Origin: Deltaproteobacteria bacterium
Lineage (GTDB): Bacteria > Desulfobacterota > Desulfobaccia > Desulfobaccales > 0-14-0-80-60-11
Assembly: GCA_030018495.1 (NCBI GenBank)
Contig: JASEFS010000025.1
Coordinates: 1 to 33,384, forward strand
Direction of reading: 5' to 3'
DNA length: 33,384 nt
A program made the position numbers and the translations under genes. The notes below the pieces were generated by a model that ran no database searches, had not been told where the DNA came from, and saw only the letters and a list, made by a program, of their open reading frames with translations. Shown here in pieces: positions 7,079 through 16,039 of this stretch (its first letter is position 1; each line of letters starts with the position of its first letter).

Positions 7079-8440
7079 TTACCGGGGCGAGGTCAGTTCC
7101 GGAGGCAGCGGGCCTTCGGGGGCTGCCACCACGGGCAGGATGAAATAAAAATTGTTCCCTTCCCAAGTGGGTTCATATCCCACCACCCCGCCGTGAGTCT
7201 CAACCACGTTGCGGACAAAATAAAGGCCCCGGCCCGTGCCCACCTCGCCGTCGATATTCCGGCCGCGGTAGCCTTCCTCAAAGATATGGGGCACGTCTTC
7301 CGGCGGGACATGCGGCCCGGTGGAAAAGACGTTGAACTTGACGCCGTCCTTGCCGGGTCCGAAAAAATCTTTGAGGGTTTCCCGGCCGTAGGAGAGGTAT
7401 TTGCGTCCGAACTGATTGGGGCGGGTATACTTGGCGGCGTTGGAAAAGAGATTCGCGTAAACCTGAGACATAAGGCCCTTGTCAACGGAAAGAAGAATCT
7501 CTTCATCCGGCGGCACTCCGCCCAAATCCACATTGATTTCAATGCCTCGTTCTCTGAGCCGGGGCAGAAACATTTGCAGCTGCGGCTCGATGATTTCCTT
7601 CTGGACCCGGTGAGTTTTCCGTCTAAGAACCAGTTGGCCGCGCTGAAAATGAGAAGGCCGGAACAGGGATTCGATGAATAGGCTGACTCCCCTGTACTGC
7701 TGCTCGAGAGTGCTGTAATCCTCTTCCATCTCCCTGACCAAGTGGTGAAATTGTTCGGCCTCCTGAGGGGAGTCCGGGAACTTGCAGTTGCCTTCCAGTT
7801 GCTTCAAAGTCCTGATTTTATCTCTCAGGTGCCGCAGGTAGAGCTTGAGGCTGATGTTGGGGATGATGACGTTGTGCTCGATGTCCGCCACCAGACTGTT
7901 GATAAAGCGGATGTGCTGGATATTTTGTTCGGAGATGATTTTGCTGTGCAGATTGTACCCCAGCCGATTGGCATATTTCTCCAGAAAAAACCGGTTGTGT
8001 TCATTGAGCCGCGCCGCCGGAAAGACTTCCAGCATGCCGATCAATTGTTCCTTGGCGTAAAACGGCAGACGGTCGACCAGGAGCAGGTTGCCGCGGATGG
8101 GGAACAGCCAGGAATTATCGATTTGATAGGGATGGCTCTCCAAGTAAATATTTTCAGGGGCCGGGGGTTTTTCCTGGTAGAGCCCGTGGATGCTGTCGCA
8201 GACGATTTCCAGGCGGTCTTCCTGAGCCAATAGGTAGAGGCGGGAATCCAGATTGAAGAATTCCTTGATGACGCTGACCACCACCCGGTAAAAGTTGTCC
8301 AGGGTTTCGTATTCTTGGGCCAGGTCAAAGAAAGTCTTGAGAGCGTCGTCCTCCAGGAAGCTGAAATTGTATTGCTTGAACGCGTGCCGCTTTTCCTTCA
8401 CCCGGGAGATGATTTTTTCGAGATCTGACGGCATGGACAT
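7079..8440 (-). CDS. Sensor histidine kinase, cytoplasmic, with N-terminal GAF-like region
   Basis: A 453-residue protein without membrane segments. Residues about 45-170 look like a GAF-type sensor. A dimerisation helix follows, with SLVADIEHNVIIPNISLKL, where the putative phosphoacceptor His is followed by Asn rather than Glu. The HATPase domain has the N box (YANLFSNAAKYT), a G1 region reading STGPHVPPED in place of the usual DxGxG, and a G2 box (GTGRGLYFVRNVVETHGG). The missing G1 Asp makes nucleotide binding or catalysis worth checking. GAGGAAG upstream supports ATG 8440, or the second ATG at 8434. No response regulator is adjacent. Confidence 0.82.
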   Translation of the reverse strand: MSMPSDLEKIISRVKEKRHAFKQYNFSFLEDDALKTFFDLAQEYETLDNFYRVVVSVIKEFFNLDSRLYLLAQEDRLEIVCDSIHGLYQEKPPAPENIYLESHPYQIDNSWLFPIRGNLLLVDRLPFYAKEQLIGMLEVFPAARLNEHNRFFLEKYANRLGYNLHSKIISEQNIQHIRFINSLVADIEHNVIIPNISLKLYLRHLRDKIRTLKQLEGNCKFPDSPQEAEQFHHLVREMEEDYSTLEQQYRGVSLFIESLFRPSHFQRGQLVLRRKTHRVQKEIIEPQLQMFLPRLRERGIEINVDLGGVPPDEEILLSVDKGLMSQVYANLFSNAAKYTRPNQFGRKYLSYGRETLKDFFGPGKDGVKFNVFSTGPHVPPEDVPHIFEEGYRGRNIDGEVGTGRGLYFVRNVVETHGGVVGYEPTWEGNNFYFILPVVAAPEGPLPPELTSPR

Positions 8441-8563
8441 ATAACGCTTCCTCAGCGGACTCGCTCAAGCGGACGCAAACGCGACTTCGTCTTCAAGGCC
8501 AATTTTGATAAAGCAAGCTCCTTACCTATCCTGCAAACCCTCCCCACGTTTAGCATTAGTTTA

Positions 8564-8583
8564 CCATGTTTTTGAAAACATGG
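8564..8583 (-). terminator. Palindrome after the fumarase operon
   Basis: A perfect 9-bp inverted repeat (8564-8572 with 8575-8583, arm CCATGTTTT) starts 15 bases after the fumarase beta stop on the minus strand. The T tract after it is weak, so it may be a 3' stability element rather than an efficient terminator. Confidence 0.45.
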
Positions 8584-8597
8584 AGCATATTACCCAT

Positions 8598-9158
8598 TCA
8601 GCCGGGGACGGCATACTGCCGCACCCCCTCATCGTACAGGTCCCGGCCCTGGCAGTCGTTCACCACGATGGCCGGCAGGTTCTCCACTTCCAGGCGGTGA
8701 ACGGCTTCCGGACCCAGCTCCGGAAAGGCCACCACTTCCGCCCGTTTGACGCATTTGGCGATCAAGGCCCCGGCGCCGCCGGTGGCCGCCAGATAAACCG
8801 CCTTGTATTGCTGCAAGGCCGCGATCACCTCCGGGGAGCGTTTGCCCTTGCCGATCATGGCTTTCAAGCCCAGAGCCAGCAAAGTGGGAGTGTAGGAATC
8901 CATGCGGTAGGAGGTGGTCGGGCCGGCCGCGCCGATAACCCGGCCCGGCCGCGCCGGCGACGGCCCTACATAGTAAAGAATTTGCCCTTTCAGGTCCACC
9001 GGCAGCTTTTGGCCGGCGACCAGCATATCTATCAGGCGCTTGTGGGCCGCATCCCGGGCGGTATAGAGCACCCCGCTGATGAGGACCCGGTCGCCGATTT
9101 CCAGCGCCATGACATCGGCATCCGACAGCGGCGGCGTGAGTTCTACCTCTTTAGACAT
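8598..9158 (-). CDS. Class I (Fe-S) fumarate hydratase, beta subunit
   Basis: A 186-residue subunit corresponding to the C-terminal domain of class I fumarases and tartrate dehydratases. With the alpha subunit it interconverts fumarate and malate in the cytoplasm. Typical elements are LSDADVMALEIGDRVLISG, YTARDAAHKR, GPTTSYRMDSYTP, GKGKRSPEVI and the C-terminal HRLEVENLPAIVVND. It begins 9 bases after the alpha stop and is translated from the same mRNA. L-tartrate dehydratase beta is the alternative, but fumarase fits a sulfate reducer's central metabolism better. Confidence 0.9.
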   Translation of the reverse strand: MSKEVELTPPLSDADVMALEIGDRVLISGVLYTARDAAHKRLIDMLVAGQKLPVDLKGQILYYVGPSPARPGRVIGAAGPTTSYRMDSYTPTLLALGLKAMIGKGKRSPEVIAALQQYKAVYLAATGGAGALIAKCVKRAEVVAFPELGPEAVHRLEVENLPAIVVNDCQGRDLYDEGVRQYAVPG

Positions 9159-9167
9159 GATGTTCCT

Positions 9168-10007
9168 CTAGAGTTCGATTTCCTTGTGGCGGGAGGCGTG
9201 GCATTGAATATTCACCGCCACCGGCAAAGAAGCGATGTGGCAGGGCTGCATCAGGAGATGCACGCCCAGGGCGGTAATCCGTCCCCCCAAGCCCTGGGGG
9301 CCGATCCCCAACTTGTTCACCGCGTCCAGCAATTCCTTCTCCAAAGCCGCCAGTTGGGGGTCGGGGTTGGGAGCTCCCAATTCCCGCAGCAGGGACTTTT
9401 TGGCCAGCAACGCGGCCCGTTCAAAGGTGCCGCCGATACCCACCCCGACGATAATGGGAGGGCAGGGGTTGGGCCCGGCCTCTTTCACCGTGGTCACCAC
9501 GGACTCCTTGATGCCCGCCCAGCCCTGGGCCGGCTTGAGCATAAATAAGCGGCTCATGTTTTCGCTGCCGCCGCCTTTGGGCACCACCGTGAGCTTCAGC
9601 CTGTCTCCCGGGATAATCTCTGTATGGATCACCGCGGGAGTGTTGTCGCCGGTGTTCTGCCGGGTCAAAGGATGGCACAGGGATTTTCTCAGATAACCCT
9701 CGCCGTAGCCCTGACGCACCCCCTCCTGAACGGCCTGCTCAAAACCGCCGCCCACGATTCGGGTTTCCTGCCCAACTTCGGCAAAGATCACCGTTAAGCC
9801 GCAGTCCTGACACAGGGGGACGCGCTCCCGGGAGGCTATCCGGGCATTTTCCAGCAGTTGTCGGAAAATTTCCCGACCCGCCGGGGACTCCTCTTCTTGC
9901 TCACCCCTGGCCAGGGCAGCCAGAAGATCCTCTCCCAATTCATAATTGGCGGCAATGGCCGCTTCTTTAACCGCTCGGGTTATGGCACCCGCTTCAATCT
10001 GCCGCAT
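9168..10007 (-). CDS. Class I (Fe-S) fumarate hydratase, alpha subunit
   Basis: A 279-residue catalytic subunit that carries the oxygen-sensitive [4Fe-4S] cluster used to bind the substrate. The three expected ligand cysteines are visible in PLCQDCG (Cys66), NPCPP and MQPCHIAS. The usual CQDTG reads CQDCG here, adding a cysteine next to the cluster motif. PKGGGSENMSRL and GVGIGGTFERAALLAKK are family hallmarks. I chose ATG 10007; an adjacent in-frame TTG at 10010 is possible, and AAGG lies upstream. The split alpha/beta architecture is usual for anaerobes. Confidence 0.9.
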   Translation of the reverse strand: MRQIEAGAITRAVKEAAIAANYELGEDLLAALARGEQEEESPAGREIFRQLLENARIASRERVPLCQDCGLTVIFAEVGQETRIVGGGFEQAVQEGVRQGYGEGYLRKSLCHPLTRQNTGDNTPAVIHTEIIPGDRLKLTVVPKGGGSENMSRLFMLKPAQGWAGIKESVVTTVKEAGPNPCPPIIVGVGIGGTFERAALLAKKSLLRELGAPNPDPQLAALEKELLDAVNKLGIGPQGLGGRITALGVHLLMQPCHIASLPVAVNIQCHASRHKEIEL

Positions 10008-10082
10008 CAAATCCGCCTTAGGAAAAAATTGAGTTTAAAGGAGTCGATTCGGGAGGCGCGGCCGGAGTTCATAAGAGCCGCT

Positions 10083-12443
10083 CTAACCTCCCATATCAGA
10101 CTTGAAAAATTGCTGCGTGGACGATGGGGCGGTAGGGGACACGTCCGTCAGGGGTTGCTCTTCCGGATAGAAAAGCTCTTCTGATTCCACCGCCTCGTCA
10201 TCATATTCTTCTTGAGGCACGCCTGCGGTCTGGGTCCTGACGGTCAGACCGGGGAATTGCTCCACCGGCCGACCCTTCAGGGCTTCCCGCATATAGGAGA
10301 TGAAAATCGGCGCCGCCGCCTGGGAGCCTGTTTCCTTGGGTCCCAGGCTGCGCTCATCGTCCATGCCCACCCAAACGCCGGTGATGATGGAAGGAGTGAA
10401 GCCGATAAACCAGGCATCCCGGGTGCGGTTGGTGGTGCCGGTTTTGCCGCCTATGGGCCGCTGCAGCACCTTAACCCGGGTGCCGGTGCCCCGCTCCACC
10501 ACGCCGATGAGGAGTTGAGTCATAACCTCCGCGCCTTCCGGGCTGATCACCTGGTTTTTAACGGGCCGACTTTCATACAGCACCCTGCCATCCCGATCCT
10601 CTATGCGTTCGATGAACACCGGCTCCACCAGCCGGCCCTGGTTCGGGAATACGGAATAGGCCCGGGTGAGCTCGAGAAGAGTCACTTCAGAGGCCCCCAG
10701 GGCGGAGGCATAGTTGGGGTAAATTGGGGAAGAGATGCCCAAAGTTGCGGCCATGCGCACCACGGCCGGTACTCCCAAGCTCATCATCAGGCGCACCGCC
10801 GGGATGTTCCGGGACCGGGCCAGGGCGGTGGACAATGGAATAGGGCCGCTGTAAGTATGGTCGTAATTCTCGGGGGACCACAACTGGCCGGGCCGGCCGC
10901 CGGGAAGAGATAAGGGTTCGTCGTACAGGATGGAATTCGGGCCGTACCCTTGTTCGATAGCTGCGGCATAAATCACGGGCTTGAACGCGGAACCGGGCTG
11001 CCGGCGGGCCTGCACCGCCCGGTTGAAGGAGCTGTCGTAAAAGTCCTTGCCTCCCATGAGCACCCGCACTTTGCCGCTTTCCAGTTCCATGGAAATCAGG
11101 GCCCCTTGGGTCGTGGGGGCGGGCTCAAGCCGCGCCTTCCAAAGCTTGGACTGGCGGTCCTGGTCGATAAGGCGCACTTTTACCACATCGCCCGGTTTCA
11201 AGCTGATGTAGGTCAATAACACCAATTTCTCATTTTTCGCCGGGGCCTCGACAACCCCGGAATGTTCTCCCAACTTTATTTGGGGGGCGCGGCTGCGGCG
11301 GTCCACACCGGTCACCAGAGCGGTGACCAGTTGGTTCTTGCGCGGCGGGTATTTCTTGAAATAATCGACATGCCGGGCCTGGAAGGCTTTAAGCTCCTTG
11401 CCCTGCAAATGGGCCGACGGGCCCCGGTAGCCGTTGCGTTTTACCAGGGCGTCAATGCCGTTTTTTATTGATTCCTGGGCTATGCGGTGGAGGTTGACAT
11501 CCGCGGTGGTAAAGACTTTGAGGCCGAGATTCATGACTTGGTCTTTGCCGAAACGATCCTCCAGCAGTCCTCTCACATGCTCGGTAAAATAGCCGCATTC
11601 TTTGAGCCAGCCAGGGCGATTGGGCTTCAACACCAGAGGCTGGTTCAGCGCTCTTTGAGCCTCGTCCCGGCTGATGAAGCCCTCTTCCGCCATGCGCCGC
11701 AGCACATAAGCTTGGCGGTCCGTGGCGTAGCGCGGATTGGCAATCGGGGAATAGCGGCTGGGAGCCTTGGGAATGCCGGCCAGCAGGGCCGATTCCGCCA
11801 GATTCAGCTCTTCCACGTGCTTGCCGAAAAACTCCTGCGCCGCGGCTTCCACTCCGTAAGCGCCGTGGCCCAGGAAGATGTTGTTCAAGTAAATCTCTAA
11901 AATTTCTTCTTTGGTGAGGTATTTGTCAATGCGATAGGCCAGCACCGCCTCCTTGACCTTGCGGGCAAAGCTTTTTTCAGCATTAAGCAGAATCCGTTTG
12001 ACCACCTGCTGGGTGATGGTGCTGCCTCCCTGGACGATTTCACCGGCTTCCAGATTGCGGACAAAAGCCCGGATTATGCCGAAGACATCCACGCCGGGAT
12101 GCTCGAAAAACCGGGCGTCCTCCGCGGCCACAAAGGCCAATATCAGGTGCCGGGGCAGGCGGCTGTACGGCACTTCGATGCGCCGCTCCGCGTAAAACTC
12201 CCCCAGCAGGCGTCCGTCCCTGGCATAGATGCGGGAAACCGTAGGCGGCCGATATTCCTTGATAGAGGTGAAGTCGGGCAGGTCCTTGATATAGCGGAGA
12301 TAAATGAAGCCCGCGAACCCGATGCCGCCGAGCAAAACAACCAGGAGCAAGCCGGAGAACAAAATTCCCAAGCGGCGGGCCCAGCGTTTGCGGTGGCGGA
12401 ACCGGTCCAATCGGGGATCCTTCATCCCCTTGAAGCGTTTCAT
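10083..12443 (-). CDS. mrcA: Penicillin-binding protein 1A (bifunctional transglycosylase/transpeptidase)
   Basis: A 786-residue class A PBP that polymerises and crosslinks peptidoglycan in the periplasm. A basic cytoplasmic N-terminus precedes one membrane helix (residues about 26-50). The GT51 domain shows EDARFFEHPGVD and GGSTITQQVVKRILL, then EILEIYLNNIFLGHGAYG. An OB-like insert precedes the transpeptidase, with its active-site SxxK in QPGSAFKP, SRN in ARSRNIPAVR and KTGTT in GGKTGTT. The tail after about residue 735 is acidic and Ser/Thr/Pro-rich and probably disordered. Length is normal. Confidence 0.95.
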   Translation of the reverse strand: MKRFKGMKDPRLDRFRHRKRWARRLGILFSGLLLVVLLGGIGFAGFIYLRYIKDLPDFTSIKEYRPPTVSRIYARDGRLLGEFYAERRIEVPYSRLPRHLILAFVAAEDARFFEHPGVDVFGIIRAFVRNLEAGEIVQGGSTITQQVVKRILLNAEKSFARKVKEAVLAYRIDKYLTKEEILEIYLNNIFLGHGAYGVEAAAQEFFGKHVEELNLAESALLAGIPKAPSRYSPIANPRYATDRQAYVLRRMAEEGFISRDEAQRALNQPLVLKPNRPGWLKECGYFTEHVRGLLEDRFGKDQVMNLGLKVFTTADVNLHRIAQESIKNGIDALVKRNGYRGPSAHLQGKELKAFQARHVDYFKKYPPRKNQLVTALVTGVDRRSRAPQIKLGEHSGVVEAPAKNEKLVLLTYISLKPGDVVKVRLIDQDRQSKLWKARLEPAPTTQGALISMELESGKVRVLMGGKDFYDSSFNRAVQARRQPGSAFKPVIYAAAIEQGYGPNSILYDEPLSLPGGRPGQLWSPENYDHTYSGPIPLSTALARSRNIPAVRLMMSLGVPAVVRMAATLGISSPIYPNYASALGASEVTLLELTRAYSVFPNQGRLVEPVFIERIEDRDGRVLYESRPVKNQVISPEGAEVMTQLLIGVVERGTGTRVKVLQRPIGGKTGTTNRTRDAWFIGFTPSIITGVWVGMDDERSLGPKETGSQAAAPIFISYMREALKGRPVEQFPGLTVRTQTAGVPQEEYDDEAVESEELFYPEEQPLTDVSPTAPSSTQQFFKSDMGG

Positions 12444-12558
12444 GACCGTCTCCCCCTGAGTTGGTTACATCCCCTCAATAGCTTTTTCTGGCCTATCTTA
12501 AGTTCTCCCGCCGCCCATATGCCGAAGTCCCGTATTAAGCGGCGGCAACGCTGACCTC

Positions 12559-12825
12559 CTATTTGATGCCCTCGCGCTCTTCGAAATTTTTCACGAACTG
12601 CGCCACCTGAACCCCGAAATGCACACACTCTTTGCCTTCCATGCAGGCGTCGGCATCGGGCTTATCCAGATAGGTGGTCAAAACATGCTCCTGCCCTTTG
12701 CTCAGCTTAACAATATAGGCATTCTTGCTTTCGTCAAAGGTAATATCGCAATCCAGTTGGTACTTATCAATATCCGGGTGCATCTCCCTGACTTTCGCTT
12801 TCAAGGCATCCATTTCGTTTGTCAT
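12559..12825 (-). CDS. Small uncharacterised acidic protein
   Basis: Eighty-eight residues with no family I can name. It appears to have an N-terminal helix (MDALKAKVREMHPDIDKYQL) followed by beta strands (YIVKLSKGQEHVLTTYLDK) and a helix with two Cys in DACMEGKECVHFG. A run of AGGAGG repeats lies just upstream of ATG 12825, and a promoter candidate sits at 12925-12953, so expression is likely. The strong translation signal suggests an abundant small protein. Confidence 0.7.
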   Translation of the reverse strand: MTNEMDALKAKVREMHPDIDKYQLDCDITFDESKNAYIVKLSKGQEHVLTTYLDKPDADACMEGKECVHFGVQVAQFVKNFEEREGIK

Positions 12826-12924
12826 GGCCGTTCCTCCTCCTGGCGGGTCCTTCAGGCCCTAGCCGTCGGGCTGTTCCCCGGTTTGACTGCTTTTACTTTT
12901 CCTGATTTTGCCCAGTATGTAAAT

Positions 12925-12953
12925 AGGTTAGTTAAAGTTTGTTATTTTATCAA
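12925..12953 (-). promoter_or_regulatory. Sigma70-like promoter for the small acidic protein gene
   Basis: TTGATA (12948-12953 read on the minus strand) and TAACCT (12925-12930) are separated by 17 bases, in an AT-rich patch of the otherwise GC-rich sequence. This would give a leader of about 95 bases before ATG 12825. The rest of 12826-13078 shows no gene; a GGTGC palindrome lies near 13027. Confidence 0.5.
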
Positions 12954-13078
12954 CTGAAACTCCACGGTCAAGGCGTTATGCCGCACCGCTTCTTAAATAG
13001 TAGTGTTTCCTTAGCCTTCCGGCAAGGTGCCGCACCTTTTTTCCCAAAGTTAAAAAGCCCTGACGTAAAATCGAGGCA

Positions 13079-13801
13079 TTAAACGACGGCTGGACCCGCC
13101 TTGAGGGTCAAAGGCTTACCGCCCCACAGCACCTCAGGACTTTTGGGTCCTACGTTCAGGAGCATATCGAAGGTGGAGAGATTGGCGAGGAAATCACCCC
13201 AAAGCTGGGGGTAAACCGGAGGAGCATACTTAACCGGGCGCAAATCAATGCCGTTTTCCTTGAAGAGTTCTTGGTCGAGGTGCTTCTGCACCGGTTCCAG
13301 GACTAAGAAAGCAGACGCTTCCACGGCCCGGCAAATATCTACCAGGAGTCGGGTCCCTTTGGATTGCACCGCCAACTCCGACTGGAGGACAAGGTTAGTC
13401 TCAAGTTTGAGACATGACCACAGATAGCGGATAATCGCCAGGTTCAAATCCGCCAGCTTTTCATATTTAGCAGAAAACATTTCCTCGAGAAAACGGACAT
13501 GCTCGTCAAGGTAAGGGGCGTGTTTATAAGCCACTTTAAGGCTTTCCAAGTGCTTGCGCGGCCAGCGGTCATCGTAGCAAATCCTCACCTGGCTGATGAG
13601 CTGCAAACCCAGGCCCTTTTTCCAGACCGGCACGGTCAGCCACAGGGCCCCCTGGTCGTTTTTGAAGCGGTTGCGGCTGAGCCAGGTGGTACGCCGGGGA
13701 AACTGCACCTCATCCAAAATTACCAGGACGTCGGCCAGACGGGCCTTGTAAAATAAACCGGGGTAGGGGCAAAAATACGGTGGGTTGGCCGCGACAACCA
13801 T
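13079..13801 (-). CDS. WbqC-like family protein
   Basis: A 240-residue protein of the WbqC-like family, whose members occur in polysaccharide and lipopolysaccharide clusters, with biochemistry still poorly defined. The diagnostic N-terminal region is clear: NPPYFCPYPGLFYKA, then VILDEVQFPRRTTWLSRNRF, followed by LTVPVWKKG and the conserved ending with FDMLLNVGPKSPEVL. The start at ATG 13801 fits the family N-terminus. The yifB-like gene ends 27 bases downstream of this start region's far side, in the same orientation, so cotranscription is possible. The role is inferred as sugar modification. Confidence 0.82.
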   Translation of the reverse strand: MVVAANPPYFCPYPGLFYKARLADVLVILDEVQFPRRTTWLSRNRFKNDQGALWLTVPVWKKGLGLQLISQVRICYDDRWPRKHLESLKVAYKHAPYLDEHVRFLEEMFSAKYEKLADLNLAIIRYLWSCLKLETNLVLQSELAVQSKGTRLLVDICRAVEASAFLVLEPVQKHLDQELFKENGIDLRPVKYAPPVYPQLWGDFLANLSTFDMLLNVGPKSPEVLWGGKPLTLKAGPAVV

Positions 13802-13828
13802 AGTGCAATATTAACAGAAAACCGCAGC

Positions 13829-15361
13829 CTAGGGGGCAAACTTCCGGTCCAGGGTGCGGTACTGGATGGCTTCGGCCACGTGGGCCGGGGCCAAGCCGTC
13901 TGCCCCCTCCAGGTCCGCTATGGTGCGGGCGATCTTGAGTATCCGGGCGTAGGCCCGGGCCGACAGCCCCAGGCGGTCCATGGCCGTCTCCAGCAGGCGC
14001 CGGGTTTCGTCGGTCAGGGCGCAATGCGACTTAATGAGCCTTGGGGTCATATGGGCGTTGGCGAAAACCCGGGCGGCTTTGGCGAACCGCCGGGCCTGAC
14101 GCTCCCTGGCCTGGAGCACCCGCGCCCGCAGGTCCTTGGAGCTCTCGCCGTCCGCGGCGCCCGTCAGCTCCCTAAATGGCACCGCGGGCACCTGGATCTG
14201 CAGGTCGATCCGGTCCAGCAGCGGCCCGGAAATCCGGGCCCGGTAGGAGTTGATCTGGTTGGGGGTGCAGGTGCAGACCCGCTTGGGATCGCCATAGAAG
14301 CCGCAGGGACAGGGGTTCATGGCGGCCACCAGCATGAAGCGGGCCGGGTAGGTGAGCGAGGTGGCGGCCCGGGAGATGGTGACCCGGCCCTCCTCCAGGG
14401 GCTGGCGCAGGACTTCCAGAGTGGAGCGTTTGAACTCCGGCAACTCATCCAAAAACAGGACGCCGTGATGCGCCAAACTCACTTCGCCGGGGCGGGGATT
14501 GGGGCCGCCGCCGATGAGCCCGGCGTCGGAGATGGTGTGGTGCGGCGGCCGGAAAGGCCGGCGGGGGACCAGGGCTTGGCCGGGCGGGAGCTTGCCCACG
14601 ATGCTGTAAATCTTGGAGGTCTCCAGGGCTTCTTCAAAGCTGAGAGGCGGCAGGATGGAGGGCAGGCGCTGGGCCAGCATGGTTTTGCCCGCGCCCGGCG
14701 GACCCACCATGAGGACGTTGTGCGCTCCGGCCGCGGCCAGAAGCAAGGCCCGCTTGGCCGGCTCCTGGCCCTTCACCTCCCTAAAATCCAGGTCCTCGTA
14801 AGTGTCCCAAACTGCAGCTTCCACCTGGGTGGGCGGCTCCGGAGCCAACACCTCCCGCCCGGCCAGGAAGTCCACCACCTGGGCCAGGGTCTCCACCGCA
14901 TAAACTTCAAGGCCTGCTACTACTCCGGCTTCCCTGGCGTTTTCTTTGGGGATGACCAGGGCCAGCTCGGCATCCCTTGCCGCCAGGGCCAGGGAGAGGA
15001 TGCCCCGGGTGGCTTTCAGGCGGCCGTCCAGGGAGAGTTCGCCGAACAGGAGATATTTGTCCAGGGACTCGGGCGGCACCAGCCCTTGGGCGGCCAGCAC
15101 GGCCACGGCCACGGGCAGGTCAAAGCCGGTGCCCTCTTTGCGGGCGTCCGCGGGCGCCAGGTTCAGAGTGACGCGGTTGCCGGGAAACTGGTAGCCCGAA
15201 TTCTTGACCGCGGCCCGGACCCGGTCCTTGGCCTCCTTGACCGCGGCATCCGGCAGCCCCACGGTGGTGAAGGCCGGCAGCCCCGGGGCCAGGTCCACCT
15301 CCACCTCCACGATATAGGCGTCCACCCCGCGCAACGCGCCGCTTTTGACTTTGGCCAGCAT
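13829..15361 (-). CDS. YifB/ComM family Mg-chelatase-like AAA+ ATPase
   Basis: A 510-residue protein. ComM, its characterised relative, is a hexameric helicase that promotes branch migration during recombination of incoming DNA. The N-terminal Lon-protease-like fold (residues about 1-170) starts MLAKVKSGALRGVDAYIVEV. The AAA+ core has Walker A GPPGAGKTML (about residue 220), Walker B GVLFLDELPEF, and the family Cys-rich insert NPCPCGFYGDPKRVCTCTP, then the sensor region ISGPLLDRIDLQIQVP. The C-terminal helical domain is complete. No clear ribosome site precedes ATG 15361, but the family N-terminus fixes the start. Confidence 0.93.
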   Translation of the reverse strand: MLAKVKSGALRGVDAYIVEVEVDLAPGLPAFTTVGLPDAAVKEAKDRVRAAVKNSGYQFPGNRVTLNLAPADARKEGTGFDLPVAVAVLAAQGLVPPESLDKYLLFGELSLDGRLKATRGILSLALAARDAELALVIPKENAREAGVVAGLEVYAVETLAQVVDFLAGREVLAPEPPTQVEAAVWDTYEDLDFREVKGQEPAKRALLLAAAGAHNVLMVGPPGAGKTMLAQRLPSILPPLSFEEALETSKIYSIVGKLPPGQALVPRRPFRPPHHTISDAGLIGGGPNPRPGEVSLAHHGVLFLDELPEFKRSTLEVLRQPLEEGRVTISRAATSLTYPARFMLVAAMNPCPCGFYGDPKRVCTCTPNQINSYRARISGPLLDRIDLQIQVPAVPFRELTGAADGESSKDLRARVLQARERQARRFAKAARVFANAHMTPRLIKSHCALTDETRRLLETAMDRLGLSARAYARILKIARTIADLEGADGLAPAHVAEAIQYRTLDRKFAP

Positions 15362-15616
15362 AATGGCTTTCAGTTAAGCTCTCTGTGCCGGTCGGGTAAA
15401 AATGCCTAAAGCCCGGCAGATAAACCTAAAAGACCTATCATAACCCCTTACTTTCTAAAATCTCAATTTTTTTACACCATGATCTGGGGAAATTCTATCT
15501 GGGATGTCACGGAAAAGGATAGCTTTTGGATATGTGGCGGATAGAAGGGTAGGAGGGAAAAACCTATACGAGCACTGATAGCAATTGTTATCGAATTTTA
15601 TGAGTACCTTTGTTAA
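15362..15616. other. AT-rich intergenic boundary
   Basis: This stretch separates the GC-rich yifB-like gene from the AT-rich three-gene islet. I see no ORF with family features, no tRNA and no clear direct repeat that would mark an attachment site. A change in base composition is visible from about 15410. Confidence 0.4.
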
Positions 15617-16039
15617 TCAGATTGTTGGGTATTCGATTTTTTCATTATGCTCGCTGAAATTGTCAGACCAAATTAGCCGTATCGGGTGCTTTCTTTTCGT
15701 TCCCATGTGAACAGCCGCGATTAATTCAACAGATTGAAATGTGCCCAATGATTCAAGTGGAAATTTTTGATCGATGTCTGCTTTTAACACAACATCATTT
15801 CCTTCAGGAAATTCTAATCGAACGTTTCGTGCGGTGGCCTTACCTTTATTCCATATTTTCAACCTGTAGCTACTTCTAAGTTTAATGAATGAAGCACCCA
15901 AGTCTGCTTGCTTGTTCTTGAGTGCTTCGCTTGCCTCTTTCTTCAGTAATAAATTATTTAGTCTTGATGTCTTCCAGGTTGCGTATCCAGATAACAGTAA
16001 CGCAATTCCAGCTATAATATCACCAGCATCGACATGCAT
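15617..16039 (-). CDS. Uncharacterised protein with N-terminal membrane anchor (AT-rich islet, gene 3)
   Basis: A 140-residue protein with one hydrophobic N-terminal segment (DIIAGIALLLSGYATW, residues about 6-22). Behind it a charged helix (SRLNNLLLKKEASEALKNK) leads to a beta-rich domain (YRLKIWNKGKATARNVRLEF). The latter looks like an immunoglobulin-like sandwich exposed on one side of the membrane. The ATG follows the upstream gene's TAA directly, so the two are translationally coupled. Codon use is AT-rich, unlike its neighbours. Function unknown. Confidence 0.7.
   Translation of the reverse strand: MHVDAGDIIAGIALLLSGYATWKTSRLNNLLLKKEASEALKNKQADLGASFIKLRSSYRLKIWNKGKATARNVRLEFPEGNDVVLKADIDQKFPLESLGTFQSVELIAAVHMGTKRKHPIRLIWSDNFSEHNEKIEYPTI

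Noticed and set aside
13880-15409. A 509-residue plus-strand frame opposite the yifB-like gene
   Set aside because: Antisense shadow; the minus strand has full Walker A and B motifs.
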